NCBI GenBank assembly: GCA_035275065.1
Contig: DATENM010000065.1
Span: forward strand, 1-64,000
Length of the DNA: 64,000 bases
Direction: 5' to 3'
DNA from: Blastocatellia bacterium
GTDB taxonomy: Bacteria > Acidobacteriota > Blastocatellia > UBA7656
The notes under the pieces were generated by a model that was not told where the DNA came from, made no database searches, and was given only the letters and a program-made list of their open reading frames with translations. Shown piece by piece: positions 9,599-17,812 of the stretch. Made by a program: the position numbers and the translations under genes. Within the stretch, counting starts at the first letter, position 1. Every line of letters starts with the position of its first letter.

Positions 9599-10117
9599 TC
9601 ACAACTGGTCAAAGACTTCTTTCACGCCGCGATCAATCTCGCGGTTGACGAAGTCGCGGTTGCGCTCAAAGGCATTGCCGATGGGCCGCTTCGCCTTGAT
9701 GCCCTGGGTGCTGATCTTTCGCCCTACTCGATAAGTCACATCATCGAGCTTTTCGACCGGCGGGCTGATGACGCGCTCAACCCAGAGCTTCAGCTCGCCG
9801 AGATTCGGGAAGGCTGCGCCGGGCCGGCGACCGAATTCAACGTCATTCCCGGCTTCGTCAACACCCTCGATGATCGGCGCATAGTTGATGCTCGAAAAAA
9901 CGAAGCCCCTGATCGTCGCCGGCTGCTGCTCGACCGCCGTCTGAATGCTGCCGCGAAAGAGGCTACGGTAGACCGGAGAATTCTGCTGCGCTTCGCCCTG
10001 CACCTTGTATAGACCTGCGTTGATGAAGCCCGGCATCGTGTCATCAAAGACACGGGCAAAATCATCGAAGCGGATGTTGTCTTCGACTTTGATTTCGATG
10101 TCGAAGTTTCTGATCAT
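9599..10117 (-). CDS. HK97 gp10-like tail completion protein
   Basis: This 172-residue protein starts at the ATG at 10117, whose ATGA overlaps the stop of the upstream gene; a longer in-frame start would lie inside that gene. It has the feel of HK97-gp10/Mu-G-type proteins: an N-terminal helix, the motif QNSPVYRSLFRGSIQ (these proteins often have a ...aPvdtG.Lr.si motif), then NYAPIIEGV and a long C-terminal region ending in RPIGNAFERNRDFVNREI. Proteins of this kind sit at the head-tail joint. I am fairly sure of the family-level resemblance; no search was made. Confidence 0.62.
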   Translation of the reverse strand: MIRNFDIEIKVEDNIRFDDFARVFDDTMPGFINAGLYKVQGEAQQNSPVYRSLFRGSIQTAVEQQPATIRGFVFSSINYAPIIEGVDEAGNDVEFGRRPGAAFPNLGELKLWVERVISPPVEKLDDVTYRVGRKISTQGIKAKRPIGNAFERNRDFVNREIDRGVKEVFDQL

Positions 10118-10821
10118 CTGAATCGCCTCGAATGCGTCAGGCGGTCGCCGCCGCGCGAGTTCGCCGTATCCCAATTCCTCGTGACACTGGCCGCTGGCGG
10201 CCCGGACTCGTTAGCTCCCGCGCCCAGCGCTTCATTCGCCTGCTTGCGCAAGCTGGCCCCGCGTTGTTCATACTCCTTGGCCTTCGATTGATAGTAAGAG
10301 CCGCTCATTGCCGAAAACATCGCTTGCTCGCCGGTCTGCGTGAAGTGCCGCGCCAGGTCGTCACAGCCCTCCGCCGCCGCCAGCTTGCAGAAGGTGAAGA
10401 AGTCGCTTGCTGGGATGGTCGAGCCATCGGCATCAATCGTGTGGCCACCCTTGAAATGAAAGCGAACCTTCTCGCCGCTGCCGATCCCGGCGCTGACGCG
10501 GATCACCAGGCCGTCAGGCGCCGGCTTGCGGTAGAACTGCCAGTCGCGCCGGTCGAGGAATTCAGGCTCGCCGCTGGTTGTCACTGGCCACTCGATCATC
10601 GGGTCGCCGGAAATCTCTTCATCAAACCCGGCCAGAGCAGACACCGCGAAGTCGCTGCTATCGCTCGTCAGCTCAATCACGATGTCGAGCGGGCGCTTGC
10701 GCTTGTAGACTTCGAGCGCGCGGTCGATCAGCGCGTCATAGTCGTTCGCGAGAATGCCCGCGCCATCGCGAATCAGCCGCTGAACCTCGGCGATGTAATT
10801 TGATCGGACTTTCGTCGGCAT
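10114..10821 (-). CDS. Head-tail connector (adaptor)-like protein
   Basis: This 235-residue protein (MPTKVRSNYIAEVQRLIRDG) lies between the capsid/decoration genes and the gp10-like gene, the usual place of the adaptor that docks on the portal. The N-terminal helical region and following beta segments fit. The C-terminal region has a coiled stretch (YYQSKAKEYEQRGASLRKQA) and a basic disordered tail. The stop overlaps the next start by four bases (ATGA), which suggests translational coupling. The role rests on position. Confidence 0.5.
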   Translation of the reverse strand: MPTKVRSNYIAEVQRLIRDGAGILANDYDALIDRALEVYKRKRPLDIVIELTSDSSDFAVSALAGFDEEISGDPMIEWPVTTSGEPEFLDRRDWQFYRKPAPDGLVIRVSAGIGSGEKVRFHFKGGHTIDADGSTIPASDFFTFCKLAAAEGCDDLARHFTQTGEQAMFSAMSGSYYQSKAKEYEQRGASLRKQANEALGAGANESGPPAASVTRNWDTANSRGGDRLTHSRRFR

Positions 10822-10834
10822 CGGCTCGCCTCGG

Positions 10835-11758
10835 CTATGGGGTCACGATCCGGTACTTGATCGAAAACACCAGGTCTGAGTTGCCCGCTCCAGGATTCGC
10901 GGTGGGCACAAAGACCACGACGGCTGCGTTGGCCACCGGAGTCAGTTGCGTGACGACCGATTTGACCGTCGCGTAGTTGGTGCCTGACGACGAATTCAAG
11001 AAGGCAGACGAGAGATCAGCCGTCACCTTTGCGCCTGAGCCGTTCGTGTAACGAAGCTCAAGTGCATTTGATCCGGTATAGGCGACCGAATTGAAGACGA
11101 GCTTGCAGGTGATCTCGTCTATCAGAATGATCTTGCCCGCGCCGGGCGCGCTGATCAGCGTGTAAGGCGTCGTGTTCAACGCCAGCACGCTCGCGGTGGG
11201 CACCGTCACTGACGCCGTGCGCGCGATGTCTTCATTCAGTCTCAGCGTCGATAGCGTGCCAGCAGTCAGATTGCTGGCGTTTGCGTCGGCACTCGAAACA
11301 ATTGTGGGCGATCCCCGATAGCTCAGAATCTCGACATGGAAGGTAAAGCCACCGCCTGCGATGGTATAACTAACACGCACCTTGCCCGCCGGCACCCGCG
11401 TCGCATAGACCGTCTGTGAGGATGTCCCGCTCGACACCTGGGCAAAGCTCGCACCGGTTAGATCAAAGGCCGTCGTACCGCCATCCGGCGAATCCTGAAG
11501 CTTGACGTTGAGCGTGCCGCCCGTGGTGGCCGTCACGGTCAAGAAGACAACAACGTGATCATCGCCAGCCGGCAGATCGATCCAACTGCTCACATCTGAG
11601 GACGTGCGCGCCGCCGATGCCAGCGGCTGTTTTATGGTTTTAACGACCGTCTGAGCCAACGCCGGCTTTGCCACGCCGAGCGGCGTGATCGGCAGCAAGC
11701 TGATCGCCACGACAACCGCCGCCATCACCAGATCAGAAAAGATTCGTTTCAGCTTCAT
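10835..11758 (-). CDS. Beta-rich protein with N-terminal signal peptide, in the capsid module
   Basis: The start ATG at 11758 has a strong ribosome site (AAAGGAGATTTGCG) and gives 307 residues; a longer in-frame start at 11821 has none. The first 35 residues are a clear Sec-type signal: MKLKRIF, then a hydrophobic run VMAAVVVAISLLPITPLG, then ALA before Gln. The rest is Ser/Thr/Gly/Val-rich, probably beta sandwich domains. It follows the capsid gene and precedes the connector gene, a usual place for head decoration or head-fibre proteins. A signal peptide is unexpected for a virion protein made in the cytoplasm. The segment could instead be a membrane anchor, or the gene may encode an exported accessory protein. 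Confidence 0.6.
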   Translation of the reverse strand: MKLKRIFSDLVMAAVVVAISLLPITPLGVAKPALAQTVVKTIKQPLASAARTSSDVSSWIDLPAGDDHVVVFLTVTATTGGTLNVKLQDSPDGGTTAFDLTGASFAQVSSGTSSQTVYATRVPAGKVRVSYTIAGGGFTFHVEILSYRGSPTIVSSADANASNLTAGTLSTLRLNEDIARTASVTVPTASVLALNTTPYTLISAPGAGKIILIDEITCKLVFNSVAYTGSNALELRYTNGSGAKVTADLSSAFLNSSSGTNYATVKSVVTQLTPVANAAVVVFVPTANPGAGNSDLVFSIKYRIVTP

Positions 11759-11790
11759 CGCAAATCTCCTTTCAGCTCTCCTTAGAAAAT

Positions 11791-11812
11791 GAGGGCCGGC
11801 CCTCCGGCCCTC
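11791..11812 (-). terminator. Hairpin after the capsid-module hydrophobic leader gene's promoter-proximal gap
   Basis: A perfect 9-bp GC-rich stem with a 4-base loop (arms GAGGGCCGG/CCGGCCCTC) lies between the stop region of the beta-rich gene's neighbour, the capsid gene ending at 11841, and the start at 11758. On the minus strand it is followed by ATTTTC, a weak T-run. It may be a partial terminator or an RNA-end stabiliser for the capsid transcript. Confidence 0.55.
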
Positions 11813-11840
11813 TGAGCCCACTCACATTGGGAGGAAAAGG

Positions 11841-14276
11841 TTAGCCGCCCACAGGCGACGACTTGACGGCGCCGCGAGGATCGACCGGATAGCCGCCATA
11901 AATGTGGCGAATCTTGTCGCGCAGAATCACGTCGTTGTTCATCGCTTTTTCGTGCGTCTCGCCGCTCAACGAGTAATACTCCGGCTCTTCGTTGCCCATG
12001 AAGAAACCGATCACGACGATGTCAATGTCGCGCGGGTTCGCGGTGAGCAGAAAGTCGTTGGTGTCTGTCGCAATCGGCAGAGGCACCGGCGTGATGCCGA
12101 GCCGGCGAATCGTCTGCGCCAGCGCACTGGTCTCGCCGCCTGGCTGCTGGTTGAAGTCGGTTGCCGCGATGGCATCGAGGTATTGGGTCGGGTGCAGCGC
12201 CAGCGTCAGGTCACGCGGGTCGACCATAAACGGCTCGTTGCTGCCCGGCTCGGTCTGGGTGAGCAGCTTCGTCACGCCATTTTTCAACCCATCCGGGCCG
12301 AGCGGATCGCTGATCAAATTGTTATGGTCGGCGTGGAACATTGTCTTGCCGTCCTGGTTCAACGTCGGGTTGTTGAATAGACAGGTCAGCCAGACGAACT
12401 TGGCGAGCGTACGCGCCGCCGCGCGGCCCAGGCGCTGCTGTCTGGTGCCCAGCCCCATCAGGTCGTCGTTGGCGATGTCCTCAATCGTCAGCTCGACGAT
12501 CAACCCACGCTTGCCCGGCGAGTAATACTCCTTATCGTCGGTCAGCGCCGCCGGCGTCGTGTACTCGCCGTTCTGACTGACGGTCGGCAGGTCAGCGAAA
12601 TAGCCGAGCAGGATCAGTTGCTGCTGTTTGAAATCGGTCAGGCGCTTGATCGTCACCACCCGACGCCACTGCCAGTCAACTTCCCGGTAAGCCGCGATCA
12701 GTTGCTTGTGCATCAGGTTGCTCATCAGGTCGGGGAAGTCCGACGTGAGCCACGGCGACTGCGACTGCCGCGTCATCCGCATCGAGCGGCGGGCGCGGCC
12801 CGTCAGCCCATCGTCTCCCGTCAGCTCGACGTAGAGCTGGCGCAGGCTCGGAATCGCCGACACATCGTCCCAGGTCGACTGCTCCGGCGTGAATCGCCGA
12901 TTGCCCGTGGACTGGCGCACGTCACGCTCGACGTAGCTCTCAACGCAATCGAACTCTGCCCGCCTCATCCCCATCGCCTTGGCAACGCCGATTGCGTACT
13001 TGTCGTAGCGGTTCGCGCCGACCGTCACGACGCGCGGGTTGTCGACGCGGCCCGACTGTGTCGTGGCGGCCAAAACGGCGCGGGCGTTCTCGACTTCGCG
13101 GTCAACGTCATTGAGCGTCGCGTCGTCGCCGAGCCGCTCGGCAATCGTCTGCTGCACCGCCTGATCCAGCCCCGAACCGCGCAGCGCCTGCGCGACCATT
13201 TCTTCCCGAACGCGCTGCGGGAGCTGCGCCCATCCTTCATCATCTGTCGGCGTGGCCGCCGTCGCGGGCGCGGCAGGTTGAGTTTCGAGGAGGCCCATCG
13301 CCTGGGTGACGAGCGCTTCATTATCGCCAATGGCTTCCGCGAGCTGGTCTTCAGTCGTTTCCGCCGTTACGCCCTCCGTGCTCGCAGTCACCAACGTCTG
13401 GCGCACGAGCTGAAAACCTTGCGCGTTCCTCTTGAAAAGCAACGCCAGTATCTTCTTGTTCATTGCATTTGCTCCTTCTTCAATTGTTCGCGCCCTGCGA
13501 GACGCGAGGGCGTATTTTGGATAACCGTTCGCAGCCGCGTCGGTGACGATGTCGATAGTGATCGGCTTCACCTTCTCGGCTTCCGTTGCAGATTTTTGGT
13601 CACTCCAGGTGACTTGCTTCGCCTGGATGCCAACGAAAATCGACGCACCATAAAAGCTCTTGTTCCCGGCCTTGAATGCGGCGATCAAATCCTGGCGCAG
13701 CCAGTCGGCTGAGGGCTTGATGTTCAGTGTCGCATCCATCCCCTGGTCGGTGATCTCGAAGTTAGTCCACCAGCCGACCAGGTCTTTAATGGAACGCTCC
13801 GGCTGGTTGCGCATTGCGTCTTCGGTCGCGTGGTCGGCAAAGGCTTTGAGGTTCTCCCATTGATAGTCACGCAACGATTGTGCGAAGACCTCTTTGCGCC
13901 AGATGTGGCGGGTCGCGCTCAGGCCCCAGGCGACAACCTGAAACCGCCACTTCCACCCTTCCGGATCGAGCGACTGGCAGATCAGGCCGATGCCCTGCAT
14001 CACCTCGACGGTTTGAGGGCCGTCAACCGGCACGTACTCTTCCCTGACTTCGACCGGCGTGCCGAACGTTACCTTGTCGCCTTCGATGGTGTAAGGAATG
14101 CGATACTTCTTGGCTTCATTTGAGTCGCAGACGATGACCGAGTCATCAAATACTTCGTCCGGGTAGTAATAGATCGGCTCGCCGCCGCGCCTGAACTGCT
14201 CTCGCAGAGCCGCCGCGAGCCTCTCAATCAGATCGGTAAGGCTGATGCCGGACTGCTTTGTCAGATGAATTTTCAT
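11841..14276 (-). CDS. Fused prohead protease and major capsid protein
   Basis: The ATG at 14276 gives 811 residues. Residues 90-220 look like an HK97/S78-type prohead protease, with a probable catalytic His149 (FADHAT) and Ser212 (FYGAS) and the typical DLVGWWTNFE and LIAAFKAGNKSFYG stretches. Residues 290-400 are helical and Gln/Glu/Ala-rich, as in scaffold regions. From about residue 450 the protein resembles Mu gpT-type capsid proteins (YFADLPTVSQNGEY, SPGKRGLIVELTIEDIANDDL, LTLALHPTQYLDAI). The product would assemble the prohead, then cut the scaffold. An internal start with a strong ribosome site at 13463 (Met272) could make the scaffold-capsid part separately. Fused protease-capsid genes are known in some phages but are not usual in Mu. 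Confidence 0.8.
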   Translation of the reverse strand: MKIHLTKQSGISLTDLIERLAAALREQFRRGGEPIYYYPDEVFDDSVIVCDSNEAKKYRIPYTIEGDKVTFGTPVEVREEYVPVDGPQTVEVMQGIGLICQSLDPEGWKWRFQVVAWGLSATRHIWRKEVFAQSLRDYQWENLKAFADHATEDAMRNQPERSIKDLVGWWTNFEITDQGMDATLNIKPSADWLRQDLIAAFKAGNKSFYGASIFVGIQAKQVTWSDQKSATEAEKVKPITIDIVTDAAANGYPKYALASRRARTIEEGANAMNKKILALLFKRNAQGFQLVRQTLVTASTEGVTAETTEDQLAEAIGDNEALVTQAMGLLETQPAAPATAATPTDDEGWAQLPQRVREEMVAQALRGSGLDQAVQQTIAERLGDDATLNDVDREVENARAVLAATTQSGRVDNPRVVTVGANRYDKYAIGVAKAMGMRRAEFDCVESYVERDVRQSTGNRRFTPEQSTWDDVSAIPSLRQLYVELTGDDGLTGRARRSMRMTRQSQSPWLTSDFPDLMSNLMHKQLIAAYREVDWQWRRVVTIKRLTDFKQQQLILLGYFADLPTVSQNGEYTTPAALTDDKEYYSPGKRGLIVELTIEDIANDDLMGLGTRQQRLGRAAARTLAKFVWLTCLFNNPTLNQDGKTMFHADHNNLISDPLGPDGLKNGVTKLLTQTEPGSNEPFMVDPRDLTLALHPTQYLDAIAATDFNQQPGGETSALAQTIRRLGITPVPLPIATDTNDFLLTANPRDIDIVVIGFFMGNEEPEYYSLSGETHEKAMNNDVILRDKIRHIYGGYPVDPRGAVKSSPVGG
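13463..13480 (-). promoter_or_regulatory. Internal ribosome site and start codon within the protease-capsid gene
   Basis: On the minus strand AAGAAGGAG is followed, eight bases later, by an in-frame ATG at 13463. Translation from it would give a 540-residue scaffold-capsid protein without the protease. It is the best Shine-Dalgarno in the gene, better than that of the full-length start. Confidence 0.65.
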
Positions 14277-14445
14277 CGCTGAAACCCTGTCTTCCGCATT
14301 CCCTGGTCGCCGCCTGAAGCCAAAATCCAGGCCGACACCGCAGAGGGCCATTTAATTGCGTTCAAATGGCCTCAAAAACGCTCGGAGCCGAAAGTCCGCG
14401 CTGGGGAATTTTTTTTTCTCCGACGCGTCTGAGGGCAAATAAACG
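14277..14445 (-). other. Gap between head genes with hairpin and A9 run
   Basis: No gene is visible in these 169 bases. An 8-bp inverted repeat (14346-14353 with 14364-14371, arms GGCCATTT/AAATGGCC) lies about 70 bases before the protease-capsid start, and the minus strand has a run of nine A at 14409-14417. No T-run follows the hairpin on the minus strand, so it is not a standard terminator. Confidence 0.4.
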
Positions 14446-14724
14446 CTATTTCTGCGCCTTGCCTTCTTCGGCCAGCACCCGGCGCACGGTCTCCTCGACC
14501 AGCGTCACGATCTCTGCGCGGCTCATGCCGTTCTCGACCGCCGCTTGAGCCGCCGCCGCGCCCGCCGCCTTCGCCTTCACTTCCTGTTTGGCCTGTGCGA
14601 TCAGCGCGTCGCTGACCTTCGTGCCATCCCTGAGCAACAGCACTTTGTTGTCAGTGGACTTTTGAAAAATCTGATCCTCTGGAACGTCCTTGATCGATTT
14701 GAATTGAGTAATGTCAGTCGCCAT
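14446..14724 (-). CDS. Small Ala-rich protein of the head module, unknown function
   Basis: This 92-residue protein starts at the ATG at 14724 (MATDITQFKSIKDVPEDQIF), preceded by GAGAGGTGAAT. It has a short N-terminal domain (VLLLRDGTKVSDALIAQAKQ) and an Ala/Lys/Glu helix with a probable coiled coil at the end. It lies between the Mu-F-like gene and the protease-capsid gene. Scaffold-like or capsid-accessory proteins are often small and helical, but I do not recognise this one. Confidence 0.55.
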   Translation of the reverse strand: MATDITQFKSIKDVPEDQIFQKSTDNKVLLLRDGTKVSDALIAQAKQEVKAKAAGAAAAQAAVENGMSRAEIVTLVEETVRRVLAEEGKAQK

Positions 14725-14726
14725 AT

Positions 14727-15593
14727 TCACCTCTCGAATTTCCGGTCTCTATCAAGCTTGAAGATGCGCTTCATCGTTGGCTGTGAAACGCATCGACAGT
14801 TAATTGTGTTGCCAGCCGAGCCGGCTGGGTCTCTTGGAAACATCAGCTCTTCGCCGCCTACCTCGAACGGATCATCCAGCGCCCGCTCCTGCCCCATCGC
14901 TGCAAAATGAGATAGCCGGGAGCGCTTTGTCAGCGGCGGCGGCAGCCACCGCTTGCCCAGCGCCCAGCCAGCCCGTCGCATCGCTTCGGCGTCTGACCGC
15001 ATCCTCGCTTGCGTGGCGATGGATTGCATCCGCAAAAACTCGGTGCGGAAGATCGTCTCCGCGCGTGCCGCAATCGAGCGGAATATCTTCGGGTCGTCGA
15101 GCGACCTGCCGATCTCCGCGATGGACGTTTGCACCGTCACACTGCCCAGCGCCGCACGTTGGAGTACGCCGTCAATCGCGGCCTGCGCCGAGGTCGTCAC
15201 GTCGGTGATCAGTGAAGCGCTGAACTGCGTCGCGACCTGCACGATCTCGCGCGAGATGCCTATCGGCTGGTTGACGCCGAGGGCCGCGCGCACAGGATCG
15301 CTCACCAGCTCATTGCCTAGATCGAAGGCGCGGTTGATGCCCTGATTGAGACTGGTTTCCAGGTCTCTTTTCAGATGCTCAAGGCGCCGCTCGACCGCCG
15401 CGCGCACCTGGCGCAGCCAGTAGGCATCCCATTCGGTATGCCCCCCTTCAGCCATCCGGGCGACGATGTCGCTCCGTGCCTGATCTAGCAGGCCGCGCGA
15501 TTCTTCAATGAGTTGGCGCTCCTGGCGAAGTATGTTTTCAATGATCGCTTTGACCCTGCGGTCAAATTCCTCTTGGATTTCCGCGTCGCCCAT
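14727..15593 (-). CDS. Mu F-like minor head protein
   Basis: The 288-residue product starts at the ATG at 15593, two bases after the portal stop. The C-terminal half has the signature of the Mu gpF/SPP1 gp7 family: IFRTEFLRMQSIATQ, then RWLPPPLTKRSRLSHFAAMG, then FPRDPAGSAGNTINCRC, which in this family precedes the end of the domain. The N-terminal half is a long helical region rich in Arg/Glu. In Mu and SPP1 this protein is present in few copies in the head and takes part in head morphogenesis or DNA ejection. The position directly after the portal is also typical. Confidence 0.85.
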   Translation of the reverse strand: MGDAEIQEEFDRRVKAIIENILRQERQLIEESRGLLDQARSDIVARMAEGGHTEWDAYWLRQVRAAVERRLEHLKRDLETSLNQGINRAFDLGNELVSDPVRAALGVNQPIGISREIVQVATQFSASLITDVTTSAQAAIDGVLQRAALGSVTVQTSIAEIGRSLDDPKIFRSIAARAETIFRTEFLRMQSIATQARMRSDAEAMRRAGWALGKRWLPPPLTKRSRLSHFAAMGQERALDDPFEVGGEELMFPRDPAGSAGNTINCRCVSQPTMKRIFKLDRDRKFER

Positions 15594-15594
15594 C

Positions 15595-17106
15595 TCACGC
15601 CACAGCCTCGCGCAGTTGGCTTATGCGTGTTGGCGTGTAATCCGACTCGGACTCGTCTTGCTGTTGCTTATCGGCTTCCGCCAGTTCTTTCTTTGCGTCG
15701 TACTCGACACCGAATTGCGCGATGATTGAGCCGAAGACCAGAGCCGCCGTTTCACGCATGACCCATTTACGCCCGACGGCCAGATCAAGAGCGCCCGTGA
15801 CTTGAGCAAGAACAGTTCCGACTCGTGAGAGATCACGGGTTGAAAGCTCCGGCATATTCACCGCGAACTTTCGCGACAGCTTCCTATTCAGGAATTGCCG
15901 CCTCAGCGCAGGCCGGCGCATCAAAAACTGATCAATCTGGTAGTCGCCGATCTCTCTGAAAACGGCTTTCATCTTGCGCTGCCGCGACGCCAGGCCGCGC
16001 AGGATCGGCAGATCGAGGTTTTCGCTCGATGCGCGATTCGAGTTCTCGGTGTCCCCGTAGAAGAAGGGCGCAAGTCCCGCCGAGCCGAGCGTGTTATTGC
16101 GAATTGATTTCGACAGCACAGCCGTCTCCGTAAACTTCAGATCGGGGGCAACAGCTTGCCATGTCACATTCTCGTTGTGGGCGCGGATCGCGCCCGGCTT
16201 CGGCTCTGCCTGGCCCTCAAGCCACTTTTCAATTTCCGGCTCGGTCTTGCTTTTCAACTCCACGTCCCAGATGAAATTCAACAGCAACGCCACGCGCTCC
16301 AGGTCGTTGAATGTGGCCTGATCCCACGCGTCGCAAAGGTCGGCAATGGCTTCAAAGTCAGAGCGCCCTCTGGTGCCGTCCGGTGCGCAGTTGATGCGGA
16401 AGAAGAGCAGGTCGCCGACTCTCAGGCCATAAGTCGCGCTGGCCGTGTCGGTGTCTACGTTTGCAACCGTGTAATACTTGCGCACGCTCAGGTCGTAGAA
16501 AGTCGCCGCACCCGCGCCCGCACCAGGCTTCATCTTCACGACGCGCATAATGCGCCGGTTGCGTTGGTCGGCGAGTACCTGCTCGACTTCAACCGGGTCA
16601 ATCCAGCCGAGCGCGACGTGGCCCGAAACGTCATTCACGAACGTCGGCAGTAACAGTTCGCCGTTGATGCCGATGTAATCAACCAGGTCGAACTGATACT
16701 CGTCGAAGTTCGTCACCGGATCGGCGATGAAGTCATCCAATATGGGCTGAATAATCTTCTTATCCTCGGCGTCGAAAGTGACGCCGTCGCCGATCACAAA
16801 ATCTCGCCGAATCTCGCGGATGCGCTTGCCGAGCGGGTTCTGACAGGCGAGATAGTTAGCGATGTCAATGAGCCGATCTTGCTCAATGGGAGTGAGATCA
16901 CGCCTGGAATTCCCCAGACGACGCCAGCGACCATCTTCAGGATCGATGCCGCTTGAAGCCGCTGATTGGCGCACCACGCGATCCGCCTCAGCGCGTACCA
17001 GGTCGCCCATCTGCATCCCCTTCTGATAGGTGACACCGAGGTCGCGCGCCGCTTGCTTCACAAGCGCCTTATCCGCTGGCTTCTTTTTGTCTTTCTTCTT
17101 CGGCAT
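15595..17106 (-). CDS. Portal protein
   Basis: This 503-residue protein starts at the ATG at 17106, which overlaps the upstream stop as TAATG. After a Lys-rich N-terminus it shows portal-like features: NPLGKRIREIRRDFVIGDG, YIGINGELLLPTFVN, WIDPVEVEQVL, and a helical stem region near residues 330-420. The portal forms the twelve-subunit ring through which DNA is packaged. It lies after terminase and before the Mu-F-like gene, as in Mu (gp29, then gp30). A disordered acidic/Gln-rich C-terminus (about residues 470-503) is present. I am confident of the role; which portal family it belongs to I cannot say. Confidence 0.85.
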   Translation of the reverse strand: MPKKKDKKKPADKALVKQAARDLGVTYQKGMQMGDLVRAEADRVVRQSAASSGIDPEDGRWRRLGNSRRDLTPIEQDRLIDIANYLACQNPLGKRIREIRRDFVIGDGVTFDAEDKKIIQPILDDFIADPVTNFDEYQFDLVDYIGINGELLLPTFVNDVSGHVALGWIDPVEVEQVLADQRNRRIMRVVKMKPGAGAGAATFYDLSVRKYYTVANVDTDTASATYGLRVGDLLFFRINCAPDGTRGRSDFEAIADLCDAWDQATFNDLERVALLLNFIWDVELKSKTEPEIEKWLEGQAEPKPGAIRAHNENVTWQAVAPDLKFTETAVLSKSIRNNTLGSAGLAPFFYGDTENSNRASSENLDLPILRGLASRQRKMKAVFREIGDYQIDQFLMRRPALRRQFLNRKLSRKFAVNMPELSTRDLSRVGTVLAQVTGALDLAVGRKWVMRETAALVFGSIIAQFGVEYDAKKELAEADKQQQDESESDYTPTRISQLREAVA

Positions 17107-17336
17107 TAGTCTGCTGGCTCAATCCTGGCGCGAATCCACTGTTTTGATTCAAAAGTCAATTTGCTACCGTTACGCAGAAGAATTGAAAGCGCCGCGATAT
17201 TGCCATCCGGCGTCACACCCAACACCGAGGCGCGGTCAATTTCGCTGTTGAGCGCCTCTTGCGCTTCCTTGGCAGTTAGCTTCTTTCCGCGATTCGCGTC
17301 TTTCATTTCGATCAGGCCGTCGCGCAGGGGATTCAC
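17106..17336 (-). CDS. Small unknown phage protein with a structured start site
   Basis: This frame codes for 76 residues if translation starts at the GTG at 17336, or 66 from the ATG at 17306. A GAGGAG ribosome site lies only two bases before the GTG and sits in the loop of a perfect 8-bp hairpin (17327-17358), so initiation may be controlled. The protein is basic and helical at first (KDANRGKKLTAKEAQEALNS) and then has beta-like segments (NIAALSILLRNGSKLTFES). The stop overlaps the portal start as TAATG. I do not recognise the family. Confidence 0.5.
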   Translation of the reverse strand: MNPLRDGLIEMKDANRGKKLTAKEAQEALNSEIDRASVLGVTPDGNIAALSILLRNGSKLTFESKQWIRARIEPAD

Positions 17337-17358
17337 GGCTCCTCGCTATAGAATCCCC
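17327..17358 (-). promoter_or_regulatory. Hairpin presenting the ribosome site in its loop
   Basis: A perfect 8-bp inverted repeat (GGGGATTC/GAATCCCC) encloses a 16-base loop that contains GAGGAG on the minus strand; the GTG start at 17336 lies at the edge of the stem. Such a structure could be bound by a protein or could limit translation. Confidence 0.55.
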
Positions 17359-17460
17359 TGCCAGTTCGTGAGCTTTTACATTGCCGACGATATAAGCCTT
17401 GCGGTCGGCGCGTGGGCGGCTCCTCGCTACGCCCGGCTCGTTGTTGTCAATGGCATCGCG

Positions 17461-17775
17461 TTACGTCCGCAGATCGCCGGGCTGGTAGATGTCCCAGGTG
17501 CCCGGCTCGCGGCTCGAATCCAGCGGCGCATCCTTCACGCAGACGGTTCCCCAGGCATTCACAAAGACAATTCGATCAACGGCCCTGCCCTGACCGTCGC
17601 GCCTGCCATCGAAGTAATGTCGGTGAATCTGCGCCGGCACCTTGCGCCCGCCCGGCTCGTCTGTGCCACCTTCTTCATTGGTGAGCTGATAGAGAATCGG
17701 CTTGCCGGCTATCGGCTCGACCGAGCCGAACAGATGCGCAAGAAGGTCTGTGTTTAACGTCAGCGGTTGTTTCAT
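17461..17775 (-). CDS. Unknown phage protein between terminase and portal
   Basis: This 104-residue protein starts at the ATG at 17775 (MKQPLTLNTDLLAHLFGSVE) after GAAAGGGGTTTTT, and lies 37 bases after the terminase gene. It has a single beta-rich domain with Asp/Gly/Arg-rich loops (HRHYFDGRRDGQGRAVD) and no membrane segment. I do not recognise the family. Between it and the next gene, 17337-17460, there is no gene; a 13-base direct repeat (CGGCTCCTCGCTA at 17337 and 17417) is present there. Confidence 0.5.
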   Translation of the reverse strand: MKQPLTLNTDLLAHLFGSVEPIAGKPILYQLTNEEGGTDEPGGRKVPAQIHRHYFDGRRDGQGRAVDRIVFVNAWGTVCVKDAPLDSSREPGTWDIYQPGDLRT

Positions 17776-17812
17776 AAAAACCCCTTTCTGAAAAATCGAA
17801 ATGAGGAACCTG

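Noticed and set aside
12618..13712. A 364-codon plus-strand frame opposite the protease-capsid gene
   Set aside because: Arg/Leu/His-rich product with no domain, entirely antisense to a well supported gene; typical of GC-rich shadow frames.
14409..14417. A9 run on the minus strand as a second slippery site
   Set aside because: It lies in a gap between genes, not at the end of a frame, so it cannot cause programmed frameshifting.
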